Of a stretch of DNA of 64,000 bases, positions 50,246 through 61,283 are shown piece by piece. Origin of the DNA: Metarhizium brunneum. Its lineage: Eukaryota > Ascomycota > Sordariomycetes > Hypocreales > Clavicipitaceae. The translations under genes were made by a program, and so were the position numbers. The notes beneath the pieces were generated by a model. The model ran no database searches, was not told the origin of the DNA, and saw nothing but the letters and a program-made list of their open reading frames with translations. The DNA is taken from contig NC_089423.1 of assembly GCF_013426205.1 (NCBI RefSeq), positions 2,046,001-2,110,000 on the forward strand. The letters are read 5' to 3'. Position 1 is the stretch's first letter. Every line of letters begins with the position of its first letter.

Positions 50246-51998
50246 CTAACCACCGCCATCGAAGCGGTAGTAGTAATGCTTCTGATTGTTGTTTCTCTTG
50301 CCATACATCCAATCCGTCCTCTTGGTGGTGAATTGCTCCAAGTCTCGCCCACGGTGTTCCGACTTGCGCACCGCCCGCCTCTTCTCGTCTGACACGTTGG
50401 CCAAGCCTACCGTTCCTCGCGGCACAACATCCCTCTTAAATCGCTGCCCGTTGCGAAGGATGATGCTACGATCCTTCTTATGGCTCTCCTCTCCGGACTC
50501 GGGCCCCTCAATGGCAAGGCGCTCGGCTCGCTCTTCTGGCGTGGGGTAGTTGTTGAGATTCTGCCGGAAGTACTTGTTCAGTGACCGGTGGCCAACAGAC
50601 TTGCCTGAGGGAAGATGCAGCTCGTAGTCGTCATAAAATGCAGCGTGGGTATGTTTGTGTGCTCGCGAATGCCATCCGTCTGCTTGGTGGTGATTCCGAG
50701 GATCTCGACTTGAATGGTGGGGATGTTTGTTAAGACGTTCATACTGATGAATGTGACCCTCGGCAGGGACTGCAGTGAGATCTGCCGAGTCAAGCGAGGA
50801 TGCAGAGCTATCTGTTTCCCACCCCTCTCCATCCTCCTCGCCGTCGAGCTCTTCTCCATCCTCACCAACCAGTCTGACCTTTCTTCTCGAGCCAAGCTTG
50901 GCGCCGCCGCGCCTCTCCTCCTCGGTATCTGAGCCGTCATCTTCATCCTCCTCTTCGTTATCAGAATACGTGCTTCGGAAATCGTAAAAGTCGCCAATTG
51001 CAAGTTGCTCCTCTTCAGTGCTGAAGGGGATCTTGCAGTGACCCTTGTCACGCATATGCGTTTGTACGCCAAACACTGTCGATTTGACTTTACCGCAGCT
51101 TAGGCACTCATGGTATTCACTGACTTTGCGCTGGAGTTGCTTGACAAGACCTTGCAAATCAGCCAAATACGGCCGCTCGGGAATGAACATGCCGTGGAAA
51201 CGTTCCATATGTTGAACACTAAGCGGCAGGGAAGGAGACTCAAAGTTGCAGAAGATGCACGAGTTCAAGGTCCAAGTAGGCTCGGCCACGGAGTGTGAAG
51301 GTGTTGTCGACTCTGAGTCTTCCTCACCGTCGCCATTTTTGCTGGCGCCAGGAGCAGTGGGCTTGGGGTTGGAGGGCCGGCTAACTGGCGAAGGACGTTG
51401 CTCGGCAGAAACTTTGGCATTCTGCAGGCTTTCAATAACCTGGTTGAACTCGTCTTCGGCATCGGTATCAAGCTCGTCCTTGGCCACAGAAGTAGGTTCG
51501 CCCAGAGAGAAGGTAGAGCTGATTACAGAAGTGGCCTCGTCATCATGTCTGCGCCGTGGGCCACCAGCAGCTGTCTCATTGCTTTTGTGCTTTTGGCTCA
51601 GCAAGTGATTTTGATAGGCGTTTTCGCTGTAGTACGTCTTGTTGCAAGGCTCGCATTTTGCCTCGAAATAGGCCTTCTCAGCTTCTGCACTAGACGTAGC
51701 ACGAGCCTGAAGGACCTTTTCGGTGAAGACTTCGGAAGAGATAGGAGGCAGGGAGGCAACACGACGTTTCAAGTTGTATCGGCTACGCCGGAGGGTCAGC
51801 ACAGGGTTCAGAAACATCGCCAAAGTCCAAGGATAATGAACATGGCATGGACAACAAGACAACCTACTGCCAGTCGCTTTTCATATGACCCTTTTGGAGG
51901 TCGATGTTGCGGTAAGCAACCTGGCACGTGTTGCACGTATAAGGATGCGAAGCAGAGGTGCCGGTACCTGCGGGTGCGGCGGCGGCGACACTCGCCAT
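50246..51998 (-). CDS. REI1: Cytoplasmic 60S maturation factor REI1/REH1 (ZNF622 family)
   Basis: Late 60S ribosomal subunit factor. In yeast Rei1 probes the exit tunnel and releases Arx1-Alb1 from pre-60S particles in the cytoplasm. Two exons, 51998-51868 and 51782-50246. The 85-nt intron is GTAGGT...TAG, and the spliced product is 555 aa. There are four C2H2 fingers: YTCNTCQVAY...HMKSDWH, whose last His is completed across the intron; KCEPCNKTYY...HLLSQKH; CIFCNFES...HMERFH; and CLSCGKVKS...HMRDKGH. Acidic linkers follow, then the conserved C-terminal block with the SVGHRSLNKYFRQNL segment and a basic tail ending in KHYYYRFDGGG. It is divergent from the HECT ligase across 1.9 kb. Confidence 0.95.
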
Positions 51999-53912
51999 GA
52001 TGAAGCGCAAAACAGAATTTGTGAAGATGCGATTCTGTATTGAACGGCGCGGCAAGATGTTCTGGATGAACGATATGAGTTGTCAACAGGTCAGGAGATG
52101 TCGCGTCGTCTGTCTGACGTAGATGTGCGGGTAGGAAACTGACCTCATGCTTTTGGACAAGCACGAATTATTAATTAGTGGCAAGAAGATTTTTGGTGGC
52201 GTCCGCTGGGCTGGCGGGGTTTCGATGGTGGGAGGAGCGACCAAGGGCAGACTTTGAAGAGTGATGGACACCCAGAGAGGGAAAGAGCCTGCGGGGCTGT
52301 CGCTAGGTTTTTGCTCCAGTTCTGCCCGCTCTGGTGACTCCCCGTTGCCCGACTTCCACACACACGGAGACCTTGTCACTGGGAGGGTCAAGCTCAAAAT
52401 CGAAGGCGGTGGACAAAACCGTGGTCAGGAGGCTTGATGACGCTTTTTCGGTCCAGGGCAATGAAGACCCAATGAGGGCTGGCGGGTTCAACTTGAAGGG
52501 TCTGGTTCGTCCCTTGCGCCAAAGGCGACAAGCGAAAGGCTTCCGCGTCACCGTTGGCACCGCCTGCATGAACTACCTGAATTGATAAAGACAGTTATTT
52601 TAGTAGTTTTCATAGAGTGATCTACGCCTACAAATTATCAGTGGTTGGAGTTAGGAGAGGTGGCGACCGCCGCTTTAGCTCGTGAGAAATTCGATATATA
52701 GTTGTTGGTGAGATATTTTGTAGTAGGTCTTTACGCCTGGCAAAGGCAATAACCGCTCAAAGATGAGGTCGACAGATACTATCCTAGCCGGCCTGACCTA
52801 CCCGGGAAAGAGTCCGCCGGGGTCCATCGTGCTCAAACATCTTGAACTCAGTAGGTGCTAGTTGATGGACAGATTGGCCGGGCGGCCGGAGCACAGAGAT
52901 GCCTGGCTGCTAGAAAGCCACTATGTGTAATAATGGAATATTGCACTTGAAATCGCCGGCGTTTTACATAGTACCTGCCCTCGCCTGGCTCGTCCAGGTT
53001 GGCCGTGTCTTGATCTGCTGGTTTACCAGTAGTAAGGGCCGAAATATTGTCCCGCGTCACTCCAAGAGCGTGCCAAACGTACGGAGTAGTTGAGGTGAGA
53101 ATCCAGGGTGCCTCATCAGGAATTCAAGGTTGTGTGAACAGGCCAAGACTATTTTCCTTCTCCATTGCCTAGGTAGTGTTAGAACTTAGAGAACACGAGG
53201 TACACTTTAAGCCTGCATGTGCAGATCTCTTCGTGTTCTTGCCGCCATGTGCGGTATCTCGGAGCCGGCACAGGGTGCATACAAAACGGTGAGGATTCAA
53301 GTTGGGGGCAACTTGCAGCTACATAGTAGTACATGTCCATGTTGATGCACAATCCCTGGTCTGGTGCCTATTATTATTTTCCGGAATGTTCACATCGTGC
53401 TTACGTCACCGAAGCGCCCATGTTAGTACGGAGTACGGAGTACGCGCCCGGGTATGTGCGGTATGTGCTGGGCATGGAACGCAGGGATAAAACTGGATAC
53501 TTCTGTGTGTGCCACTGGACAGCACTTGTCGAGTCTGGTTCCAAGGTCAACGGTGTTAGTGGCTGCCCCGGCCGGAAAGCTGGCTTGCCCCGCTATCGGC
53601 GGTGCTTGCATAAAAGTATTCTACTAGTACGGAGTACTTGGCTCACTTCTGATGCAGTCCGGTATCAGAGCGTCTGGTGGGCAACGCCTAAGTTTCGTGC
53701 AACCACCTCCAGTCGATGTCGCCCCAAAATCCACCACCAACAACTTCCACCATCTTTGCCTCAGCAATCACCCATACTCATCCTCAACCTCATCCGACCC
53801 ATCGAAAACCATTACCACAGGCAAGCTTATACTTGTTAATATTTACATACGCGACGTCCCGGGACGACAAACCTTAGCCGATGCATCGACTGAACCCTTC
53901 GTATCGTTCATC
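51999..53912. other. 1.9-kb divergent intergenic region, REI1 / HECT ligase
   Basis: No gene seen. It holds the densest group of the recurring 9-mer: 53080-53088, the overlapping pair at 53427-53442, and 53628-53636. An ATG at 53652 is in frame with the HECT ligase start at 53913, so up to 87 extra codons could be translated. Confidence 0.6.
53427..53442 (+). repeat. Overlapping pair of TACGGAGTA
   Basis: TACGGAGTACGGAGTA, two copies of the 9-mer sharing a TA. Other copies in the window begin at 8818 (reverse strand), 20214, 21037, 36958, 49350, 49871, 53080, 53628 and 63350 (reverse strand). All lie outside coding exons. Confidence 0.8.
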
Positions 53913-56900
53913 ATGAGCGCCTTGCGGCAAAGCGATGCCGGTCCTGGTGGTAATTCAGATGGCCATACCTCCGACAACAACTGCATACCGGATATCCTAG
54001 ACCTGGAGGCTGGTCTTTGGCAAGAAGCCCCTTTTCCTCGCCTGCCAGACGATGCGCCGCCGGAACTCCGAGACTATCTTCAAGATGTTGAAAACCCAAG
54101 ACGAGTCTGGGCTATCTATCGAGCTAGCAGGCGGCATGATTTCCAACTGCTCGTTGAAAGGTATGCGTTCCCATCTACCCCCAATAGCTTCGCTACTGTC
54201 TAGTCGTGAATCTGATCTGCTGGATACTAATTTCTCTGTCCCCCAAACAGGTACATTGCGCAACTCCGCGTCGGATGCGGTTCTCCCCAATGCAACACCG
54301 CGACCTGCTTCACATGTCGGAAGCGTCTCGTAGGCAAGGCGCCCATTCGACGATACAGCCCTACCAGCGCAAGGACGCTGGCTGTCTACCTTGCGAGCCA
54401 GGATAACCCCGACAGAGGTATTTGCCCGTACTTGCGTCGATCAAACAGTCCCCCCCCGGCCGTGAATAATCTTATTTTCTCAACACAACGACCACGATCT
54501 CAAACTTTCTCCGACCTTCCATCTCCCAGGGCCTCTGGGTCGCCGGGACCTCGCAAGGCCTCCGTTGGTGCCGAAGCCAAGCCAAAGCAGTCGTCGTCTG
54601 GCCGACGGTGCCAGGTCTCCATCATTGAGAGTCCTGGAAGTGATCCAGTCAAACCAGATGCCCAGCCACCTGGCGGAGACGAGGGACCCTCCAAGCACAT
54701 TGGTCGCGACCAAGGTCGGCATACCGTTGGCAGCAGCAAAATCAATATAGCAGAGAAGCCCGTTAGCAGAGACTACAGGTCATTTGCAGCTACAACATTT
54801 GGGACGGTAGCTTTTAAAATGTTGGAGTGGCTGACTCCACAGGGCTTGCGGGCAATATCTGGACAAATTTCTGATGTTTGCGACCCCGAATCGACTTTCA
54901 CACAGCAGCAGTCGAATGAAACTACACAAGAAGGAACAGATCTCACGTCTGCGCCGCCTCCGTCACTCATCAGACAGTCTTCATCCAAGTCATCTTCACA
55001 GCCCCTGATAACTCCAGAACTGGAACAGAGCCACCAGGCTCTGCCCGAACATGCAGGGCGTACCGACGAGTCGATGCTCCCACGAGATTCTTCTAGGCGG
55101 AAACGAAACTCAAAGGGTTCCATTAAGACGGCAACTACATCAAAGCCACAGAAAAAGACATCTCTAGAGCCACTTCCTCCACCAGCCTCAGCAGAGGGAC
55201 CTAAGCCAACCGGGAAGTCAAGCAGTTTCCATGGGGATAAGAGACTGCGGGGTCCTAAACTGACACCGGGTGTCGTCGGGCGGACTGTGCCAGAAATTCC
55301 ACTGAAGCCCGCGTTCTTCGAAAATGTCCCCTGCCTATCTCCACCCCCCGTTGACGAAGTTGATCCAGTCTCGTCTGAGCATGGGGATTCCGAGGAGGAT
55401 TCCTCTGCCAATACTACCATTGCCGTTGTGAGGGCACAGAGGCGTAAGCAAGTCCCGGAGGACCATCATAATGCCTCGGTAGAAACGGAAGAATGCCAGA
55501 AAAACTACCCGTTGCCACAGGCTCTGAGCCAACTGAATGTCGAGTTGATCGATTTCATCTGCGATGTATTCCAGGAAGATCACACCAATGAAAAGCATTT
55601 CTTTGGGCCGCTAACCTTGATGGAAAGCCACCCGAGACCTCAAACTAGATCAAACCGGCTGGCGAGACGGAGATCCAATAATCAAGTGAAATCTACCGGA
55701 GTTCTTTCTGGCAAATGGCGAGTGTTCAACGAACAGACTATCTTCAATGTGTTGAGCGACCCCCACCTCCTGGTGAAGTCCTTCACAAAGGACGGGAAAC
55801 TGTATGACTCTCAAACCCTCTGGTACTGCATGCTGCGGATGACACGGGCGGCACCTAGCCTTGTGCTTCATAGTCTGTGGCTCGCAGCCAAGAGCTTGTT
55901 TGCACCACCCGAGGGTCTAAATCCAGCGAGGCTGTCATCGAAAAGGCTCTTTGGAGAGTGTCCAAATCCGGCCTTGACTAATTTCGAAGCTGGGTGTATT
56001 ATGGCAATTTGCCTTCACGCCTTGGTAGCAGTAGCCCCTTGCGCAGAGGACTCTAAGACACTATACGAAATGTCGCGGATACGCTCCTATGGCTACGTCC
56101 TAGGTGGACAAGGCACAGCGGCAAGGCAGCCTTCGTCAGTATGCCTTGAGTACGATGACGTTTTTTCCAATGAGCTTGCTCTGCGATTAGCCAGAAGGCT
56201 TTTTTGTGCCATTACTGCTCGGAATTGCTTTGCCGACATAGCGGAGTGGGACGGTCAAGTGGACGAGGCAAGTTTCGATGTATTAGGTCTCTTATTGAAC
56301 CAGCTTGATCTCCTAGGAAGCGGACCTATTCGTATTCTAGAATTCACCCAAGCGGATCGTCTGTTACACGAAACCCGAGTTCCTACGCTTCTGTTGGACT
56401 GGGCGAGAGCAGTGCTCCTTCAGGAGTGGAACGGACGCCCAGAGTACTCAACCGATGGCCCCTTTCATGGGGCGTTGTCTTTGATTACCACATTGTGTAA
56501 GTGACTAAGTGCCCAACGCAATACGAAAACATTTTCTGATGTCCCTTCTAGACGAAAACAGGAATATGCTTCTCCTAGGAGACATTCAATTTCGCGTCGA
56601 TTACTTTTCAGAGCGATTGGATGCTATGGACATACCTGTCGTATGGGTTGGCTTTGCCTCTACTAGGCATAGGCATCATCTCCTGGACCATCCGTACCTC
56701 TTCAGTCCCGAGACACTGACTTCCTTTTTCCGATCAATCAATTTCTCGCGGATGAGCAAAAACTTTGAAGAATCTAGCTCTCTGAAGACCAGAATGACTG
56801 CCATTGTTGATCCAGGAAGTCTGGTTACCAACGCCCATCATAAGCACGTTCTGCAGGACTTGCTTAAGACTGCATCCTCAAGATATTTGATCCTTGCTAT

Positions 56901-58026
56901 CAGCAGAGATCACGTGCTCAGAGATGCGTTTGACCAGCTATGGAGACGGCAAGAACGAGAACTGTTGAGGCCGTTGAAAATTCACTTGGGAGAGGGTGCT
57001 GGCGGTGAGCAAGGGTTTGACTCTGGCGGAGTTCAACAAGAATTCTTTCGAATGGCAATGGCGGAATGCCTCGACCCGAACTATGGGGCATTCACGGTCG
57101 ATGACAGGACGAGGATGGCATGGTTTGTGCCAGGATCTCTTGTCGAAATATGGAAGTTTGAGATGATGGGCCTGTTGGTGTCACTAGCCGTGTACAATGG
57201 CCTGACACTTCCAATCACTTTCCCCAAAGCCCTGTACAGGAAGCTCTTGGGTCAACCTGTGGAAGAGCTTTACCATATTGCAGATGGCTGGCCGGATTTG
57301 GCAAATGGACTGACCGCGCTGCAAGAGTGGGATGAGAAAGATGGGTTGGTAGAGGATGTTTTTGCAAGGACATACGAATTTTCGGTTGCGGCTTTTGGCG
57401 CCGACGTGACTCTTCCCATGAGCAAGGACAAATCTTCCTGGCCGCAGGGTATTCCAACACCTCCGGCAAGAAATAGCCCTGCTGCACTTGAGGACGAGGC
57501 GCCACTTGTCACAAGTGAGAACCGCGATGAGTACGTCAGCGATTACGTTCGATACCTGACTGATGTGTCCATCCGGCCCCAGTTTCAAGCATTCGAGCGC
57601 GGTTTCCGGGCGTGTTTGGACGCCAAGTCTCTTACACTATTGACGCCTTCACTCTTACAGTCCATCGTAGAGGGCGTGCAAGAGATTGATGTTTCAGAAC
57701 TTCGGCGATATGCTCGCTACGTCGGGTGGGATTCGTCGCATCACACCGTCAAGGACTTTTGGTCTATTGTGAAGAGATATGACGACCGAATGAAGCGCAA
57801 GCTTCTCGAGTTTGTCACGGCATCGGACCGTTTGCCAGTGGGCGGCATGCGGAACGTGCAATTTACAGTACAAAAGAATGGTGAGGAGGAGGGCAGTGGT
57901 GGGCACTTGCCCACGGCCTATACGTGTTATGGAACACTACTGTTGCCGGAATACAATGACAAGGAAGTATTACGGGAGCGTTTGGGCATGGCGTTGGAGA
58001 ATGCGCAAGGCTTTGGGTTTGCATAA
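53913..58026 (+). CDS. HUL4: HECT E3 ubiquitin ligase with AZUL finger (HUL4 type)
   Basis: Transfers ubiquitin through a HECT-domain thioester. Three exons: 53913-54160, 54251-56496 and 56552-58026. Introns are 90 nt (GTATGC...CAG) and 55 nt (GTAAGT...TAG). The product is 1322 aa. An N-terminal AZUL zinc domain (about residues 90-150) has Cys in CGSPQCNTATCFTCRKR and GICP. A ~300-residue Ser/Pro-rich disordered stretch follows. The HECT domain fills the C-terminal ~370 residues, with GFDSGGVQQEFFRMAMAE in the N-lobe. The catalytic Cys is at about 1290 in LPTAYTCYGTLLLPEY. Family members handle nuclear or chromatin-linked substrates in yeast. An in-frame ATG at 53652 would add 87 low-complexity residues. 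I prefer 53913, which begins nearer the conserved part. Confidence 0.93.
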
Positions 58027-58263
58027 GGAACGGTTGTGATATTCGGCGCGAGCACCAGCGGTCTACATTGATACATATACATGGAAAACGGCACAGCGGC
58101 TTGTATATTTTTATTTGATTTCTTTTTTTCCCTTTTTGACTTGTGTATTCTCATGTGGAGCGCGCGGATTGTATACATAGACTCTAGATACATACTTAGG
58201 CAGTCAACAATTATCTTGCTGTGGTATTTTTTTGATTCATGTATATGAGAGCTTGTTGGCAGG

Positions 58264-59479
58264 CTAATCCCTCATCTGCCTGACGTTTAAATTGATTCGC
58301 TTATTCTTCATCCAACCCTCCCACTCTGCATACTCCCCGTTTTCCGCAGGCCAACTCTCCAGATAATCCGGGCAAGTGCCACTGATAATCTTGGGCACCC
58401 CGTGCCAAGCATACCTTGATTCCTTGGTCATGTAGATGGCGTCGCCGGAGCGCAGCCTCAGCAGTAGATATTTCTTCTCCCCTTGCACGTGGCCATCAGT
58501 CTTGTCGTCCTTGTCGTCGTCGCGGCCTGCACGACTGTTTGGAGCAATCATGAACAAGCAGTCGCACCCGAAACTCAGGCTCACCAGTCCCTTGTCCACC
58601 TCCTCGCTTACATCCCTGTGCATCATCATGGTGTCCTTTGGGCTGTAGAAGTTGACAATGGCCGCCTGGGCAGCGGTCTCCGGGAACAGCTTCTCGAGGA
58701 ACTGCGCGAGGTCTGTAGGGAAACGGGGCGGCTCCGAGTCCGGGTACACGCGGTTCGTCCAGTCGTATTGGCCGCCGAGCGTGACCCAGTGCAGGCGGCG
58801 GTTGAGGACTTGGCCGGCGCTCAGGGGCTTGTGGACTGTCGGGTCCTTGGGGGTGAATGTCGCGGGGACCTCGGGGGAGAGGGTGAAGAAGGATTGGGGG
58901 CGGGAAGGCAGAGGCGAGTCTGGGACTGAGTCCGAGTCTGGAGGCGAGCATGTTGCGGACGAGTAGGGGAGAGTGTAATGGAGGTGCAAGTTGGTTTGGT
59001 GTTTGGGGTTGGAGAGATCCCTGTGAAGAATTTTGGCTAGAAGATCCTTTTGGACCGCTGGCGGCACGAGGTTCGGCATGATCAGCAGGCCTAGTTGGTT
59101 AGCTTCTCGTCTTTGCATCGTGAGGAAGATGGTGAGGTGAGGCTGGCATGCGATGTTGCTGATGAAGGGGGTGGCACGCCCGGCTGGGGAGCATTATTTT
59201 TATTTTACCTGGTAGTAGTGGGTGGGAAATGACGGGGATATCCTCTTGCGCAAACGATCTGAGATGATCCCCCAGCGCTGCAAAAGCATCGGCGGCTTGA
59301 GTCTTATCAATCTTCCCCGAGGCCTGGAATCCATTCTCTGATAGTGGAAGTCGGGGGTCATCGATTCTGGGATCCTGCACCACAACAGACGGGTCTAGGC
59401 GGTAGAAGTGTTTCCATTCCGCGCGCATTTCATCGCTTGGTTGCTCGTGAGCATCTAGCTCGGCGAGTGAGACTGTCAT
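58264..59479 (-). CDS. AlkB-like 2-oxoglutarate/Fe(II) dioxygenase (ALKBH1 type)
   Basis: Oxidative demethylase family; ALKBH1 members act on tRNA (m1A) and on DNA or tRNA wobble bases. Two exons, 59479-59209 and 59090-58264. The 118-nt intron is GTAAAA...TAG, and the spliced product is 365 aa. The iron ligands are visible: His at about 248 and Asp at about 250 (MMHRDVSEE), and His at about 320 (YAWHGVPKI). The 2-oxoglutarate-binding Arg is in NKRINLNVRQ near the C-terminus. The ALKBH1-like WVTLGGQYDWTNRVYP and FYSPKDTMMMH motifs support this subfamily rather than ALKBH2/3. An Asp/Lys-rich insertion (about 277-292) is low-complexity. No obvious mitochondrial signal. It ends 237 bp from the HECT gene and is divergent from the EngB-type gene. 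Confidence 0.93.
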
Positions 59480-59891
59480 GGTGGCGTGAGGTTGAGGCTA
59501 TCCAGTCGTTGGCAGTGTGGTGTTGGGCGTCTTGCGGGTAGGTGGTCCTGGCCCTGCACTGTTGTCCTGTAATTGTTGAGGGCGGAATGAAGTCGCCTTT
59601 CTTCGTCTTCCAATGTCTTTGAATTGAAAAGAGACTTTCAATGGTTGGTCAAACGGACTGGTTTTAGAGATTTGACTCAAGTGAGTTGTTAGATGTGGAG
59701 TTTTGTTTGGAGAGTGACTGTGGGGGCTCCAATGTGCACCTTTACATAATTGCTCGACGTGCCGCAGCCAACGTCGAATAGCATCGAAACCTCGTCTCTT
59801 TGTCAATTAGACCCCTTCATGGCATCACCTCGTGTGAGCCTCTTAGAGCGATGAATCATTTCATCCTTCATCGCCCCGTCTTGAACTCAAC
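59480..59891. promoter_or_regulatory. Divergent promoter, AlkB-like / EngB-like genes
   Basis: 412 bases shared by two genes whose products may both act on translation (tRNA modification and the mitochondrial ribosome). No specific site recognised. Confidence 0.4.
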
Positions 59892-61115
59892 ATGCTGCTC
59901 TTGAGACGAGTCACACCAAGGGAGCTACGGCTGTGCCAACACACCTACACTCGCAAGGCTCCCTTTTCAGCGTCACCATGTCCGTGTATAAGACAGCGGC
60001 CAAATCGGCCATCACCGTCACGCCCGATTCAGACGCCCCGGGAGAAGGATTCAAACTTGGACAGAGACCGGAACGCGCGCCCAAACGATGACCCTCTCCC
60101 CGCGCCATCACAACCACGAGCATCAGCCAGCTCACCAGGCAGACCGTTAGCAATACAACAAGCCCGAGAATCCGCAACACCAGATACCAGCACATCCGGC
60201 CCATACAAACAGGTCCTCCTGACATCCAAGTCCATCCGCCACAACCCACTCGCAACCTCTCCCATCCACATAACAACCCGCACAAGCAAATCCTACACCC
60301 AGCAGCTCTCCGCCGCAGACAAGTTCTTCTCCTCCTCCCCGTGCAGATTCCTCTACTCCGCCGAGGCTCTCCGCCACCACTCCATGAACAACGTCACACC
60401 CGAAATCGTCGTCCTGGGCTCGTCCAATGTCGGCAAATCCACCTTTCTCAACGCCCTCGTCGGCCAGCCCAAAGCCGCACGGGTGAGCCAAAAACCAGGC
60501 AGGACGACGTTGATGAACGCCTACGGGGTGGGACCGCTGCCCAAAATCCCAAGAGGCCTGGTGCCCAAGGGCATGCCGCCCCCCAGACATAGTCTAGTCG
60601 TGGTCGATACGCCCGGGTACGGCTTCAAAAGCCAGGCTAGTTGGGGAGACGCCGTCATCAAGTATCTCCAGGCGAGGAGGACGTTGCGCGGGGCCGTGGT
60701 CTTGCTGTCCTCCGAGAAGAAGTTGCTACCCGAGGACAAGTGGATGCTGAGGACCCTGGCTGAGGCAAACACGCGGACCGTTGTTGTCTTGACAAGGGCG
60801 GACAAGGCGAGGAACGGATGGGTCGAGACGTGTAGTTTGCTTGCGGACGTGGTGCAGCAGGAAGTTGATCGCCTCGATCAAGAGTTTGGCGGCAAGTGGA
60901 AAGACGGACAGGATGCAGCATCACGGATATACATTACCGCGGCGGGCATGGAAAGCCCCGGCAGGTTGAGGAATGGGGGAGGAATCGGTGGTGTGAGAAC
61001 CGCAATTTTGGAAATGGCCGGCTTCACGTTACAGGAAACTGTGGCAAAAAAGGCCGATACTGTGGCCTATACTGGCCCTGTTGTATCATTCGATGACATT
61101 GAATGGAGGACGTAA
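59892..61115 (+). CDS. EngB/YihA-type GTPase, probably mitochondrial
   Basis: Ribosome-assembly GTPase of the TrmE-Era-EngA-YihA class. Bacterial EngB (YsxC) matures the large subunit, and the yeast relative is mitochondrial. 407 aa, single exon. The first ~130 residues are Arg/Ser/Pro-rich with few acidic residues and fit a mitochondrial targeting sequence plus linker. G1 is GSSNVGKST (about 176-184). The switch I threonine lies in PGRTTLMNAY, G3 is DTPGYGF, and G4 is TRADK. EngB hallmarks are the PGRTT motif and the PGYGF sequence. A ~20-residue insertion lies between G2 and G3 (LPKIPRGLVPKGMPPPRHS). Bacterial proteins are about 200 aa, so the length reflects the N-terminal extension. Confidence 0.93.
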   Translation: MLLLRRVTPRELRLCQHTYTRKAPFSASPCPCIRQRPNRPSPSRPIQTPREKDSNLDRDRNARPNDDPLPAPSQPRASASSPGRPLAIQQARESATPDTSTSGPYKQVLLTSKSIRHNPLATSPIHITTRTSKSYTQQLSAADKFFSSSPCRFLYSAEALRHHSMNNVTPEIVVLGSSNVGKSTFLNALVGQPKAARVSQKPGRTTLMNAYGVGPLPKIPRGLVPKGMPPPRHSLVVVDTPGYGFKSQASWGDAVIKYLQARRTLRGAVVLLSSEKKLLPEDKWMLRTLAEANTRTVVVLTRADKARNGWVETCSLLADVVQQEVDRLDQEFGGKWKDGQDAASRIYITAAGMESPGRLRNGGGIGGVRTAILEMAGFTLQETVAKKADTVAYTGPVVSFDDIEWRT

Positions 61116-61283
61116 ATTCTGTTTGTGTCTGTATATCATCAAGCCGTCGCTTGAGTGTGAATTTAAAATCGCATTTTTACATCCCGGAATGCCAGAATCT
61201 CAGTCCAAGTCTTATACAAACCCCCATGCAATAATATTGTCAAAGCCGTGATTTATGCCTTTTTCATTCATCAATATGTTACA

